A DNA stretch of 64,000 nucleotides from Pseudoscleropodium purum (GCA_963969395.1 OZ017797.1:22010001-22074000); one strand, 5' to 3'; counted from the first letter of the stretch, positions 35,608 through 47,240 are shown. Numbers and translations are program-made. Notes: generated by a model from the sequence alone, not told the origin.

Positions 35608-36460
35608 CCCTTGAACGTCTTGATCCATTGTGAAATGGTCAAACTTCATACCTAAGCACAACATTGTCATCTAAATTGCATTCAAAAAACAATCTTATAT
35701 TTTTGTCATTTGAAACTGTGAATTGTATATCACTACAAGAAATTTCAATTTTTTTTGTGAAAAATTGTAATTGTTATCATTTTTGTAGCAAAAAATAAAC
35801 ATAAATAAGTAAAAATAGAAAAATAGTCCAAATTATTTGAAATTTTATCAAGAGGTATAAGTAGCTATAGAGATTAGTGTGGAAAATTTTTGATTGGTTA
35901 TTTTATTTTTTACAACCAAAACAAGCACAACAAAGACCTTGAAGTCAAATTCAACTATCAAACCAAATTTATCCTCTTGTTTAATTGACATATAAAATTT
36001 TGATATTTTTTTCTAGTGAAAAAATGAATTTTCTATTCATGCTGATTTTTCCAATTATTTTGATGTAAAAATCAAATTGTAGTGATTTTTTAAAGCTAAA
36101 CGTGAAAATAAAATGATATCAATTTTAGTTTATATTAGAATAGTTTGTATTTTTTTTCATAAATGAGGGATAGAATGGGAATCCTAATTTTATAATTCAA
36201 ATTTAAAATCCGTTTTAAAAAAAAAATACAAATGAAAAATACACAATACTGAGTTATTTGGATTTTAACACATTGAACTTTCAATTGTAATAACTTTTCC
36301 TATTTTTGACATTTTTCAAAATTTCAAAATGGAATAGAAAGAAAACTTGGCAAGCTTCATTTTCTTAGTTTACATCAAATTCCAAACATACTTATTTTGA
36401 AAGTTACAATTGAGGTTGACCAAGGCGCATCCACTTTTTGGACGCTTGGACCTTTAAGGG
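35608..36460. mobile_element. TTAA-flanked element nested in the hAT-like element
   Basis: TTAA at 35604-35607 then CCCTTGAACGTCTTG; the right end reads GGACCTTTAAGGG then TTAA (36461-36464). It is 853 bases and non-coding. Confidence 0.6.
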
Positions 36461-36665
36461 TTAAGCATCTTTTTCCCACTATGCATATGTCTTTTTTCAT
36501 TCCAAAAAAGAATCTCGTCTGCGCCCAGCATGTTCCTTAATCCACATGGCATCCACGTGGCCTATTTTTCCGTTATCAGAAAGTCAACTATGTGTTGACT
36601 GTATCGGACGGGCAGGACCTCTAACAGACAGGCGAACCGGACGTCCATCCACTATGACAACCATG

Positions 36666-37197
36666 GCACCAAATCCACGAAGAAATTGAAGTTATGATAA
36701 AGATTGTTCGGAATCAAGCCAAGAAAAGATATGATCACGGATCTCATTTGCATCAAACTTTTCAGGTGGGAGATAAGGTGCTCTTAAAGTGGAATAATAT
36801 CACTCTAGCAGTTCCATCACTAAAGTTGACATCCAAGTTCCTCAGACCTTATCCAATTACAACTAAGTTATTAGACGTGGTTTACTATTTAAAGTTACCA
36901 AGAACCTTGCGGATTCATGATGTCTTCCATATTTTGTTGCTTGAAAAATACCATAAGGATACAATTATTGAGCAACAACAAAAAAAAACTCTACCTATTG
37001 TGACTCCAAACAATGACATGGAATGGGAAGTGGAACAAGTTTTTAATTTCCGATTATTTGGATGTTGGAAGAAACTCTAGTACCTCATCTCCTAGACGGG
37101 CTATGAACCTACGCAAAACTCGTGGGAACCCGCTAAACATCTTAAAAGTGTTCCTACTGTTGTAAAAGATTTCTATCGCCACCCTACCATAGTAAAT
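36666..37197 (+). pseudogene. Ty3/gypsy integrase C-terminus with chromodomain
   Basis: Resumes the integrase after the hAT-like insertion. It reads QAKKRYDHGSHLHQTFQVGD, then KVLLKWNNI, then FLRPYPITTKLLDVVYYLKL and the DVFHILLLEKYH motif, which together form the GPF/Y-type C-terminal module. It then continues through EWEVEQVFNFRL. A stop at 37078-37080 is followed by YLIS, another stop, and TGYEPTQNSWEPAKHLKSVP, which is the chromodomain core with its aromatic residue replaced by a stop. Chromodomains mark the chromovirus branch of Ty3/gypsy and direct integration to marked chromatin. The copy is inactive. Confidence 0.85.
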
Positions 37198-37210
37198 CTA
37201 GAGGAGGTAA
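37198..37210 (+). other. Polypurine tract
   Basis: CTAGAGGAGGTAA lies immediately before the 3' long terminal repeat, the expected place for the plus-strand priming site of a long-terminal-repeat retrotransposon. Confidence 0.6.
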
Positions 37211-37548
37211 TGTTACAACCAAGTCGTAATAGTTGGATGGAATGGCAATTAAACCTAAAAGCAATTACAGACGGTTATGTTCATCTCTCTCGGTTACATG
37301 TAAATACCTCGTAGAGGTGTTAATCCTCATGCAATCTCTTGTAAATTGAAGGATCCCGTTCGATCCTAGGGTTTTGTTCAATTGTCTTCATATTATGTTG
37401 TGCACGATCTGAAGCTTGATGTGCATACACATGTACCTTGATCCATCTCTGAGATTCATCCTAGTTTCTTTGCACTTTCTTCTAATTGGTCCCTCAATTT
37501 GACTAGAGTGTTGACAAGAAGGCTGATCAATAGCATCAAACCGTAACA
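37211..37548 (+). mobile_element. 3' long terminal repeat of the Ty3/gypsy element
   Basis: Begins TGTTACAACC and ends CCGTAACA, so it has TGTTAC..GTAACA inverted ends. It is 338 bases and directly follows the polypurine tract and the chromodomain. No partner 5' repeat is found in the window, so the element is truncated at its left side. Confidence 0.75.
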
Positions 37549-38097
37549 ATTAATAAATTAAGTTATTTTGCATCAGTGGGTACCACCCATTGGGTGGTTG
37601 TGCATTCAAACCCCTATGGTGGCCTTGCAATGATGTTAGCTATTGATGTGGTAGAGCTATCTAGTACATGGTGGTTATGTCAATATGGCATGTTTTTCCT
37701 TATGTAGCAACTTATATGGCCTATTTTTGAATAATAATTTTTTTTCAAATTTTAACAAAATTAAGAAATCAAATCAACATAAAAGTGTTGATTATTGTCC
37801 AAATCAAAATGTCCTAATCAATTGTTCTAACCATTGTATATGAGTTAATTATCATCTTATTTTGAACATTGTTCTTACTTGTAGTTAAAGTATAAACTCG
37901 ATTAGACCACATTTATCTCTCCACCAATCAAGTGTTTCTTTGATAACTCTAGAGGGCCTTTGGTTCAGCCTTGTTATAAGCTAGCCCTTAGTATCCTCTT
38001 AATTCACTTCCAATTCCTCTTAGATTATGACTAATTTTTGTTTTTTACACTTCAAAAAACAATTTGTGGTTTTGTATTGGGACTTAGTTAACCCCTA
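37549..38097. other. Flanking AT-rich DNA
   Basis: No gene seen. A short palindrome (GGGTACCACCCATTGGGTGG) lies near 37578. Confidence 0.4.
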
Positions 38098-38101
38098 AAC
38101 G

Positions 38102-38938
38102 TCTAGAGTCTTTTCCATAGTTGATTATTTGAAAAAACCCATCATATGGTACTATTTGGTAGAATATTTTGGAATTGACATACAAATAAAAGTTTTAGAT
38201 TTTGAGTTTTAGATTCCATTTGTAGAATTAGATTTACTAATGCCATCAACAATATTTTTCTATAAATTTTGAAAGAATTTTTCTTTAATTCCTTCCAAAT
38301 TCAATGACAAGCAATATATTGTCATTTTTCTTGAGTAAATTTGTTGGAATGGATTTGAAATGAGGTTCTCTTTATATGGCAATTTTTTGAAATTTTTTAG
38401 TTTTATAACACCTAAAGGTTTTTGACTATGTTTTCACCAAAAATGCTCCAAAACTGTCATTTTCGATACAAGTATCAAATTTTAGAAAATAGAACATATT
38501 TGAACATATGTAACCATAAGATCTTGTAGTACACTGATTTGAAAAGATGTGGAAAATATTTCAAAAATTTACACTTTGTAGATTGCAAGATAATTGTGTT
38601 TGAATTGACACAAATCCTTTTTTTGGCCTTGCAAAAAACCAAGCAATAACACGTATACATAAATCTAGGAAACCAATTAAATTTTTTATTTTCATTGAAA
38701 GTGATTTTTTAAGAATTTTTTTGAGCTACCCAAGTTGCCCACCAAGCAATGAAAATTTCATATCATCCAATCATTTTCTAATTGTGTAGTCAAAAGTTAA
38801 AAAAATTGTTGAACCTTAAACCTACTCCTTGGGCACATGTTGTGTGGAAATTTCAAAGAAAAAAAATAAAAATTCCGTTTGTAGTGAGTTGCTTTAAATT
38901 GCTATGTTGCCAAAGAATGCCATTTGGTCCTTTAGGGA
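38102..38938. mobile_element. TTAA-flanked element
   Basis: TTAA (38098-38101) then CCCCTAAACGTCTAG; the right end GGTCCTTTAGGGA then TTAA (38939-38942). An internal CACCTAAAGGTTTTTGAC at 38408 resembles another left end, so a second copy may be nested. The second half matches the reversed right end of 52556-53819. It is non-coding. Confidence 0.6.
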
Positions 38939-38944
38939 TTAAAT

Positions 38945-40715
38945 CTATAATTACATTTTTGCAAATCCATGTTTGAATTAGAATTAAGGTAGAAGTACCT
39001 ATTTTGGATAACTTAAGCCTTTTAGCCTAAATGATGTGGGAAAATCATGGGGAACTGAGTTCAGTGTGTGCAAAAACAAACTTGTAGAAAAACACCAAAA
39101 AAAATGAAGTTTTTCTCCAAAAATGAATATTTTATTGAATTTAAAAGTGGATTTTGCACCCAGACCCATTCCAATTTTATATACTTGCCTATTAAGGTTA
39201 GCTTTGGCACTTCTTCCTAAGCCAAGAGGGAAGAAAGATGAGTGGACGAGAGTATGAGAGGGTACAAACCAAGAATCTTTTTCAATGACCATTGCATCTA
39301 ATTGTTGTCTACAAATCTACAATAAGTTAGCCTACGAAGCAATTATAGGGTGCCCTACCTAAAATAGGTACTTCAACCATGATGCAATTTTGACTTAGTC
39401 AACCACTTGACATACTTCCATTTTTTGCAATTTTAGAAAAATATGTATGCTAATAATACCAAATCCAACCATTAGATAGGACAAGAACTTGATAACATAT
39501 CTCCACAAATTAAGATGACTTTCATCCAAGCACTAATGAGAAAGAACCAAGAATATAAAATTGTTCATCATTTACAAATTGGATGTTGGAGTGCTAAAGG
39601 GTTAAAATTCTTCTCTCATTATAGATGCCTCACACAAATACCAATACAATACATTGGGGTCAAATTCATCACACGAGAAGAAAAACATGTCCAGCACAAT
39701 TGACTAGTATCCTTTTATGCAATTGTAATCCTCTCTATTAGCACAAAATCTAATGTAATTATTTTATATTGTTGTTTTACAACATTGATACATTGTTTTG
39801 GTTGCAAAGTAATCATTCTATAATTGCAAAAAACGACTAGAAAACAACTAGGAAAAGATTACAACTATAAAATGACCACAATTGTTTCCTAGTTGTTTTC
39901 AAAGTTCATTCCCATTTGTCTTATATCAATTGTCCCATATCAATTGTAAAAAGTACCATTAGATTGAACATATAAGACTCGTAAGTTGATGTAGTCTTAT
40001 ACAATGATTTTTTTTATAGAATTCTAATATTTTTACAATTTGTAGAAATAAAAAAATTATTTTAATTTAAAAAAAAATTTAATCTATGAAATTTAATTTT
40101 TGAAGTAAAGGAAGGTGCATTTGAAATTTTGAAATCTAGAAAAATGTAGATTTGAAATTCTAAAATCTAAAAAAAATGTAGTTCTAAATTCTAAAATCTA
40201 AAAAAAAAGATAGATATAAAATTTTGAAATCTACAAATCTATAGGTTGCAAACAAGACTAGCTTGTTGATGAAGTTCTTCGTATGCTATTAGATGACAAA
40301 AAAACTTGCAACTAGACTGCAACTAATGCAATTTTTTCACTGAGTTCTAAATTGTCACCTAGTTGTAAACATCCTATGCAATTACAAAACAAGTTGCACA
40401 TTATAGTTGCAAAATCCCTCATTTTCTTCTAGTGTCAGTTCCCATGTAGAATCATTTTTTTTTAATTGAATTTTTTTTCATTAAATAGATTTTTAAAATT
40501 TGAAATTTCATTTCACAAAATGTGAAATATTTCATGACTTTGGGCATTTATACCAATATTTAGGACTTCATTGAATCTTTCATGACCATTAGTAGCCAAG
40601 TTCTCAAAGCTTAGCTGCTTAGTAAGTTAGCCAAAGAACTGGTTAAGTTTCAATCCCTTTTGATGAACATGGGGTTTCTTCAAGGAAGAGGAGAAGGACT
40701 AAGCTTAGTAAACTT
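38945..40715. other. AT-rich, no gene
   Basis: Contains a single AAAGGG-TTAA end at 39598 and a degenerate AAATCTA/TAGATTT repeat at about 40120-40250 related to the motif in the CACTA element at 57100. A GACACTAGAAGAAAATG-like end lies at about 40425-40437 (reversed). Confidence 0.4.
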
Positions 40716-40959
40716 ATGTATTCTATGAATTTTTACATTTATATAGCAACCACCTTCATATGTATATTATCTTTCATTTTTCATAGTCTTTTTTAGAATT
40801 TGCATTATTTTCAATAATACTAGTGTGCTCCCATGCTATGTATTCTATGAACTTTTACATTTATATAGCAACCCCCTTCATATGTATATTATTTTTCATT
40901 TTTCATAGTCTTTTTTAGAATTCACATTATTTTCATTAATATTAGTGTGCCCCCATGCT
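40716..40959 (+). repeat. Exact-length 122-base tandem duplication
   Basis: Two units (40716-40837 and 40838-40959) begin ATGTATTCTATGAA and end CCATGCT, about 93 percent identical with no indels. The end of the unit (TAGTGTGC.CCATGCT) joins the repeat that follows. Confidence 0.9.
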
Positions 40960-41220
40960 ATTGTCATAGTCAAAATAAAAGTCAAAATAATTTAAAAAAA
41001 AATTTAATTCATAAAAACTTCAAAATTCAATAAATTTCACACTATAGGTCCAAACGTCATAAAACATAGCCCGTGCACCCCTCTTCATTGAGAGCTTTCT
41101 AATGATACCAAAAACGCCACCAGAGAACATACGGTTCAAGAGATCTCATTGTAACAAACAAAACAAATACAAGACAAAACAAGTAGCCTAACTTAAGGGA
41201 TTGATTTTCTTCCCTGTTCA
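40954..41220 (+). repeat. Dispersed repeat, related to 52205-52440
   Basis: Shared blocks: AAAATAAAAGT, CTTCAAAATTCAATAA, TTTCTAAT(G/A)(A/G)TACCA, AGAGATCTCA..GTAACAAACAAA. Direct orientation, moderately diverged. Confidence 0.65.
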
Positions 41221-41329
41221 ATTATGCCATGTTATAATTTCTGAAAATTTCATTGCATGCCATATTGAATTATTTTTTGAATTATTTTTTAACGAATCTG
41301 ATCTGAGCGTAGAATAGTTTACTACCCAG

Positions 41330-42032
41330 TCATTATAACTTGGCATTTCACTCCGTGGAGCCAGTGGGCGGCTTGGATTTCACAAACAGTTGATTTATCC
41401 TGTGGGCTGTGGCCCTGCCTGCCTGTCAAGATAACGTCAGCCGCAAATTCTTCAAGTATCCTTATCAGAACAGTCGAAGCTTATCAATGAGAGGGTGTGA
41501 CACATCCACGGTTCCAATTCCACCACTCTCTCACCAATGCCATCATGTCTAATTCAGGTTACAAAAGCGTGCCGTATTTCGGGTAACAAGGGAGCCCTAC
41601 TTCAGCAATCGAAAGGAACTGAACAGGTAGTCTAGCAGTGAGTACGTGAACGCCAAGAGAATCAAGAGTTTTCTCAAGAATGGTCCATAAACTCCAACGT
41701 ACCCAGGGCACCATCAAGCTGAGGTAACTGTCAAACTGAAGGACTAAACCACGGTTAGTGCATGCACAAAAAGCCTAAAAGTAAATCCCCACATCTTCAT
41801 AAATGATATCGTGTGTAAAAAGACACCGAGGTTAAGTGAGTAGTAGATTAGTGTCCTCACCTGAGCATGAACCGCAGGACTTTGAAGACTCTCAGTAGTA
41901 ATGCAAGGAACGTCGCGGTTTCTCCAAGGAACCAGAGTTCGTTCCATTCTTTTGGTGCCCAATCAATGCAGACCGGCCATGAGCTCGGAACATTGAATTC
42001 CTAATTCCCCACTCGGTCGTATCCATATGCTT
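41330..42032 (-). repeat. RepA copy 4, full length, inverted
   Basis: The reverse complement of 41465-42032 is nearly identical to 25582-26195. It extends further left into the block shared with 10510-10650 (CACTCCGTGGAG, AACTTGGC). Read in this direction it carries GTTTCTCCAAGGAACCAGAG. Confidence 0.85.
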
Positions 42033-42112
42033 GCAATGCGAAACTATGGTTGGCTAAGAGAGTTGATGTGGCATTCACACAATACTCTCAGCGAACCATA
42101 GACTCACAATGC
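42033..42112. repeat. Recurring hairpin, CTATGG variant
   Basis: The left arm GCAATGCGAAACTATGGTTG mirrors the reversed right arm GCATTGTGAGTCTATGGTTC; inner bases GAGAGTTG / GAGTATTG flank a short loop. The unit separates RepA from RepC. Confidence 0.75.
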
Positions 42113-42400
42113 AGGCAGAAATGTAGTTTGCGACAGGCTCCTGAGGCGTGGTCCAGACGGTCAGACGTTCAAGGGACTGGCTGCAATTCTTTGTTTCTTC
42201 TCTGCTTGGTCTCCGGTATCACAACATGAGCACACCACATCAGCAAATGAGATACGACATGAGAATCTTGACAATGTGGTAAGTAAGAACAAGCCAGGAA
42301 ACAGCTGTTGGGGCCATAGGTCCATTGAGTGGCTTCACCAACGTACGTAAGGCAACTCTGCACAAGACTGTAAGCATCACTCCAATTTGCCTTACATTGA
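42113..42400 (+). repeat. RepC copy 1
   Basis: The block with GACAGGCTCCTGAGGC, the CAGACGTTCAAGGGAC motif and TGCAATTCTTTGTTTCTTCT recurs at 55894-56095 and 56412-56690, always on the far side of the hairpin from RepA. No coding function seen. Confidence 0.75.
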
Positions 42401-42671
42401 TGGGGACACTACTGGAACGGAGGAAATTACACCACTTTGCCTGGTCAGAAGCAACATAATGTGGTCTATTCCTAATCTGTAAACCATGTTTCATGTTGCA
42501 GCTACAGTAGTTGCATTTGGGACAAAATGCACATTAGATCTTACATAAAGCATTTTTGGAAGCTTCACAATGGACAGTGTATCTCTCAGTTTCTACAGCA
42601 GTCAACAGTTCATCTTCCAATAAAAAAAAACACATGGATAACAGTGGGCGTGAAGACTGAACGGTGAAAAA

Positions 42672-44330
42672 CCGCTATCCAATCCATGTACATTAAACTA
42701 AGTAGGTAACATAAATCGACTATTGACGTAACACGAGCTGATCTCTTCTCATTATCGAACCAACTTGTCATCCTGAACTTTCACAGTGAGAGTGATCGAT
42801 GATCAGCTATGTTGGTAGACTTCGCGTTAAAATCATGGTTTCAGAAGTTATCATGGATAAGGTTGCAGGTTCTCTAGCTAGATTACAGGATACAGGGGAG
42901 AGGATAAGACTGCCAACTCCACCACTGATAACTCATTATGAAGATGAGGGTCCGATTTAGTTGATTCTCGCTTCTATTCGGGCTTCTATGAATATACTCG
43001 GGCACGATTCTGGGGATGTTCTGATCTCGGACCGCTTGGGCTTCTCAAAAACAGTTGCATTGGAATTTAGACCTAGATCGAAGTGGGCTTGAACAAGAGG
43101 ACCTATAAATCTGGCGTTGAAGCCAAAGAATGGGAGTCAACGGAAAAATTCGCACATTGGATTCAAACAGGACTGCACTAGAACTTGTCACCTAACCCCC
43201 TTGAGGAAGCCCAGTCCCCTTTTATTGAAATGTGAGAATTGAGAAGGAAGAACTGCACAACTGTGACTCCCTCCGATATCATTCCTGGCTAACCTTGTGA
43301 AACGGACGCAAGCAATTCTTGGGATGCAACGAAATCAAAGGAACTCTGAGCAATGCTTTCGCATCCTTCTAATGTCACTAGCTACCTTGTTATATTGGCA
43401 CGATTCAGAGTGCTATAATCGTGACACTGAACTGCAAAAATCTCAATGCATATATTCCAGATTGGATTTCAGGATTCAGTGCACCTACCTTGTTGTGGCA
43501 ATGTTGTGACTATCATATCCAGGACCCATAAATACAACGAAAATGACGTTTTTCTTGTGATCATAATTCCAGGCCTGCACAAGTGCACATCAACCTCTTG
43601 TATTACAATCATCAGAAGATCAGGGATTTGATCGGAAGCAAACGAACAAAGAGCAAGTAAACTGCTTTAATTTGGCTCTATGTGTATAGACTACATCTCT
43701 CTCTCTATGTATGTGTTGGTTTTAAGCGTGGGAGTTTGGTCCACCTGGCTCTCAATATAACGCGGTTCCCTCGATGACGAGGGCTTACCAGTAGGAAGAG
43801 ATCGACTACCTAGAAACTAGGAAGCTTTGAGACCAACACTGGTTGATATTAAAGACTTTGGGGAACACTTTCATCATGAAAAGAGAACTGAGGAATTCAA
43901 ACCTAAAAAAGTAGGTACTCAAATTTGAAGTCAAGAGGTGTTATATTTAGAACATAATGGAAATATGGAATAGGAGGACCAATACGTTATTTCAAAAGTA
44001 GTAGACACTGTGAACCTCGTCAGTCTTCTTTTAAATTTCCAGTCACTGAAGAGGAAAATGAGACTTCACTGTTACAAACATGAAAAGGAGTCGTCAATCG
44101 ATCACAGAGTATGAACTTGAGGTTTGAATATTGAAATCTGTCACCCTCCTCTAGCGGAGGTGCTGGACAGCTTCCACATTAGGAAAGTCGTTAGAAGAAT
44201 ACACCGCTGGTGCACAACCACTGTTATAAGGACATTTCCCAGAAAATGTACACATGAATTGAACAATGGAGGATGTCAATTCACCCCCACTAGAACCGCT
44301 GGCGACTTCACGTAAGCGCTGGCCAAGTTT
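42672..44330 (+). repeat. Large direct duplication, copy 1
   Basis: Aligns with 58016-60178 from GCTATCCAATCCATGTACA to CGCTGGCGACTTCA. Most differences are single bases, plus two large extra segments in the other copy. It contains a CTCTCTCTC run and a short frame also found in the other copy, but nothing recognisable as protein. Confidence 0.85.
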
Positions 44331-45097
44331 GACCAAGAAAATATAGCTCCACTAATTCACTATTTACTCCAATTGATTTTTTTTCAAAATTAATAAAATT
44401 GTAATTGTTGTGACACGTTGAAAATAGCATGTTGAAAACTCAAAATACACTACTTTTGAACCTTTTCTATCAAATTTCTCTTGGTGTGAGTTCCAAGGAG
44501 TACATCAATTGCACCATGTTTGTCACTATTGTTTTCATTTTGCTTTGAAATCTCATATTATTTTAAGTATTTTTTGCAATTACAATGATTTTTGCAAAGA
44601 ATTTTTAAGAAATAAAAAAAATTAATTTGATGTTTTTAATTATGAAAGAATGATATTAAATTTCAAACATGTATTATTGCACATGAAAAGTATCAAATTT
44701 TGAAATGTGTGTTCTAGCATAGAAATCTAATGAAGTGTAAACAAACCTCAACATGAAATGTTCTTTAAAGATTAATAACATTAGTTAGGGTTGTTTCTAG
44801 CTATAGCTCACTCAAAATTGAATGCAAAGTGTTCAAATATCAATCAATGTTGTTCTCTTCAGAAATTTCTCATCCAAACTCTACTATAGTAATCTTGCAA
44901 AAATTGACCAAGCCTAGTGACAAAAATCTCTTGTCCTAGTAGCACTATAGTGGGATTTTTGGCTCTTGGCCCTTATTTGCCACGCTATGGCTAGGTATAG
45001 CTATATAGGGAGCAATGAAATCCCCATAGGAAAGCAATGATAGGGAACTATATTACTATCTAAAGTGTATAGTGAGTTGGGCCTAGGATAATTTTAA

Positions 45098-46095
45098 CCC
45101 CTAAATGACTATGGAAACCACTTCGGGCTTTTTGAGAACTTGGTCAATTTCTATTGACTTCATAAATTGTAATTTTTGCATAAATATTTTAGAGATGGAT
45201 GGTATTCATAAGAATCTACATATGAAGCTTGATTTCATCATGGTTGTCACATTGGACAGATTACTATTCATTTCATGTCCTATAGGACGTGAAATGAATA
45301 GTAATTTGTCCAATGTGACAACCATGGATTTCATGTCATTTTGATAAATATTGCAAAATTTAGAAGGCTTTTTTCAATTTCAATGTCAAACTGAGAAGCA
45401 AAAATATATTCTAAACAAATTATAATTATTTTCGTAGAATTGTATAGATTGATATATACTGAAAAAAATTTGAACCATTCAATTATGATTAATGAAGTTA
45501 AAGTCATGAGGAATTTTATTTTGTAGGCAATGAAGGTAGAAAAACATATAAGGTCTTTTGCACATAGTTTTGAAATTTTTAAAATAAAAATAAAAATAAA
45601 ATATACTCATTTTTTTTAAGAACATTTTCATGATTTGGATTAAGAATGTTCAATTTTTTGTAACATTTATTAGCATTTCTTTTTTTCTTTCAATCAATAC
45701 TACCTTCTACTTTACAATTTGTTTAAAGATGAATATAAAAGTATTTTTAGTTAAAAAATTATATAAATGCTTTCAACCCATTTTCCAACATATTGACTAA
45801 AATGCACAAGTAACAGGATATACATATTTTTTTTCTAAAATTGTTGAAAAGCAAAACTTTCCCTTTTGGAAGGGCTAGAATAGTCTACATTTTGAAGTTT
45901 AGCACATTGAACTTGTAAATGGTAGGGACATTTATTCTAAAATTTTGAGATGATGTATTTGCACAAGTTTACCATGGGATCCTACGATCGGATTTGTTAA
46001 AATATAAATATGGATGAAGATTTCAACCTTGCCTTGGGGAGGAATATTTTGAAGCAATTTTGAACCTCTAAACATGTTGATCCTTTATAGGATAA
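45098..46095. mobile_element. TTAA-flanked element, right end eroded
   Basis: TTAA (45094-45097) then CCCCTAAATGACTATGG. The interior shares GAAGATTT(C/T)A(A/G)C(C/T)TTGC and other blocks with 26398-27329. The expected right terminus near 46080-46095 is degenerate (TCCTTTATAGGATAA). It contains the 88-base hAT-like miniature. Confidence 0.5.
45239..45326. mobile_element. 88-base palindromic hAT-like miniature with perfect target duplication
   Basis: Two 42-base arms match at 40 of 42 positions around a TATA loop. The ends CATGGTTGTCACATTGGAC match those of the 3.5 kb element at 33123 (CATGGTTGTCATA..) and the 277-base one at 54446. The flanks are GATTTCAT on both sides (45231-45238 and 45327-45334), a perfect 8-base duplication. 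There is almost nothing between the inverted repeats, so this is essentially a bare pair of ends. Transcripts would form a near-perfect hairpin. Confidence 0.9.
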
Positions 46096-46099
46096 TGGT

Positions 46100-46516
46100 G
46101 AGAAATGGAGGTCAAAGCTCCCAACACAAAGACTACATTGAACAAAGCCATTGAATTCCAATTCCAATTCTCTATAATTCAACAAAGTGTCAGACTAAAC
46201 TCACCATTCTGAGAAACAACAACTCACTTGAAAATGAAGAAAAGAACGCAAACTTCGGTCAACACGGGGCTCACTCAAAACTTCCCTGCCCATGGGAAGC
46301 TATGGCACTCCTCTCAAAATTTGGTGTGCCCAGGGCTTGGAAAACTGCACCCACTGCACCCACTGTGGGGGCTGTTTTGGCACCCCGGCCAGATATAGGG
46401 AGTAGGGGTGGCGATGCTCTAAGTGTAAGCGCGAAGTTCTTACCACTTCATCATTGCGCAACGTGATTGGCATCATAACCAATTAACTACAAGAGAAAGT
46501 ACGTCAAGGGAAGTAC
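46100..46516. other. Intergenic; one GATGCTCTAAG terminus
   Basis: A GC-richer block at 46260-46430 ends in GATGCTCTAAG, which resembles the PIF/Harbinger-like end at 49945, but its partner is not found. Confidence 0.35.
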
Positions 46517-46586
46517 CTCGGCAACAGAGACGTAAGTGTTCACAGAGTTTTTCTGTCCTCGGCGATCGATGTGCTCTGTCTCCAGC
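46517..46586 (-). pseudogene. Exon-like segment, parent unknown
   Basis: On the minus strand, a CTGCAG acceptor and a GAG-GTACTT donor enclose 70 bases with an open frame LETEHIDRRGQKNSVNTYV. Another possible exon at about 47110-47160 (SIVVPLLKILRNSP after TTTCAG) lies upstream on the same strand. They may be remnants of one gene; not identified. Confidence 0.35.
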
Positions 46587-47240
46587 CTGCAGAACCCAGA
46601 GAAGCTAAATCAAGTCAGACGCTTGATCAAAACAGTAGTTCTCATTCTCGTGAAGCAAGCACCTTCATTACATGCTTCAAACGAGTTTCCACTTAATTTC
46701 GTATCACGTTGCATCACATTCTTCCGATAGGATCATTCAATAAACGTCTTCAGTTAGTAATATGTACTGTTGGTAACCGTGTACAAGTTAGATGATGCAG
46801 TCCACTGACTTGAAAGGGCCTCCTCTCCAAAAGAAAATCAAAGAGGGCAGTATATATCACGATGCCGTGACTGACATTTCTTTGCTCTTCTACAAAGGAA
46901 ATCAAGAGTTTCGTAACCATCCATTCCGAACCAGTTCAAGGGATCAAGGAAAACCTGGTGTGAACGCCATGAAAGGCGGGGAGTCAAGGAAAACCTGGAG
47001 CATTTCAGACGAAGATTTTGGGAGTTCAACAAATGTATCACTCCGTGTTGCGAAGAAATCGAGCCTCACGCCACCAGCTTGCACTCTAGTATTTAATTGC
47101 TCTTTGCAAGTCCGCCACACGGCGAGTTTCTGAGAATCTTCAACAATGGAACAACAATACTCTGAAATCCAGCAAGTACAGATTAGTGACTAAGTGAATG
47201 AATAGGATCGAAGTCATTACTGCATGTGATAAGCGAAGAA

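Larger units (their letters stand above)
33123..36665. mobile_element. hAT-like DNA transposon, 3.5 kb, perfect 8-base target duplication
   Basis: The ends are CATGGTTGTCATA and TATGACAACCATG. The flanks are GCACCAAA on both sides (33115-33122 and 36666-36673), a perfect 8-base duplication within the integrase frame. An 8-base duplication is characteristic of hAT elements. The subterminal 330 bases are GC-rich with many (G)CGGAC motifs, suggesting transposase-binding repeats. Blocks next to both ends match the 277-base element at 54446-54722, which lacks everything between about 33540 and 36510. Inside are a reverse-strand RGG-rich frame, two TTAA-type segments and a CG-rich degenerate repeat, but no recognisable transposase. 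It is therefore a non-autonomous or internally scrambled member. Confidence 0.85.

Noticed and set aside
37560..37640. tRNA-like GTGGTTGTGCATTCAAACCC
   Set aside because: It resembles a T-loop, but no acceptor or anticodon stem can be formed around it.
43690..43710. CTCTCTCTC run as a promoter element
   Set aside because: It lies inside a duplicated repeat with no gene downstream.
45239..45326. A microRNA gene reading of the 88-base hairpin
   Set aside because: The hairpin is fully explained by a miniature transposon with target duplication; a small RNA role would need expression data.
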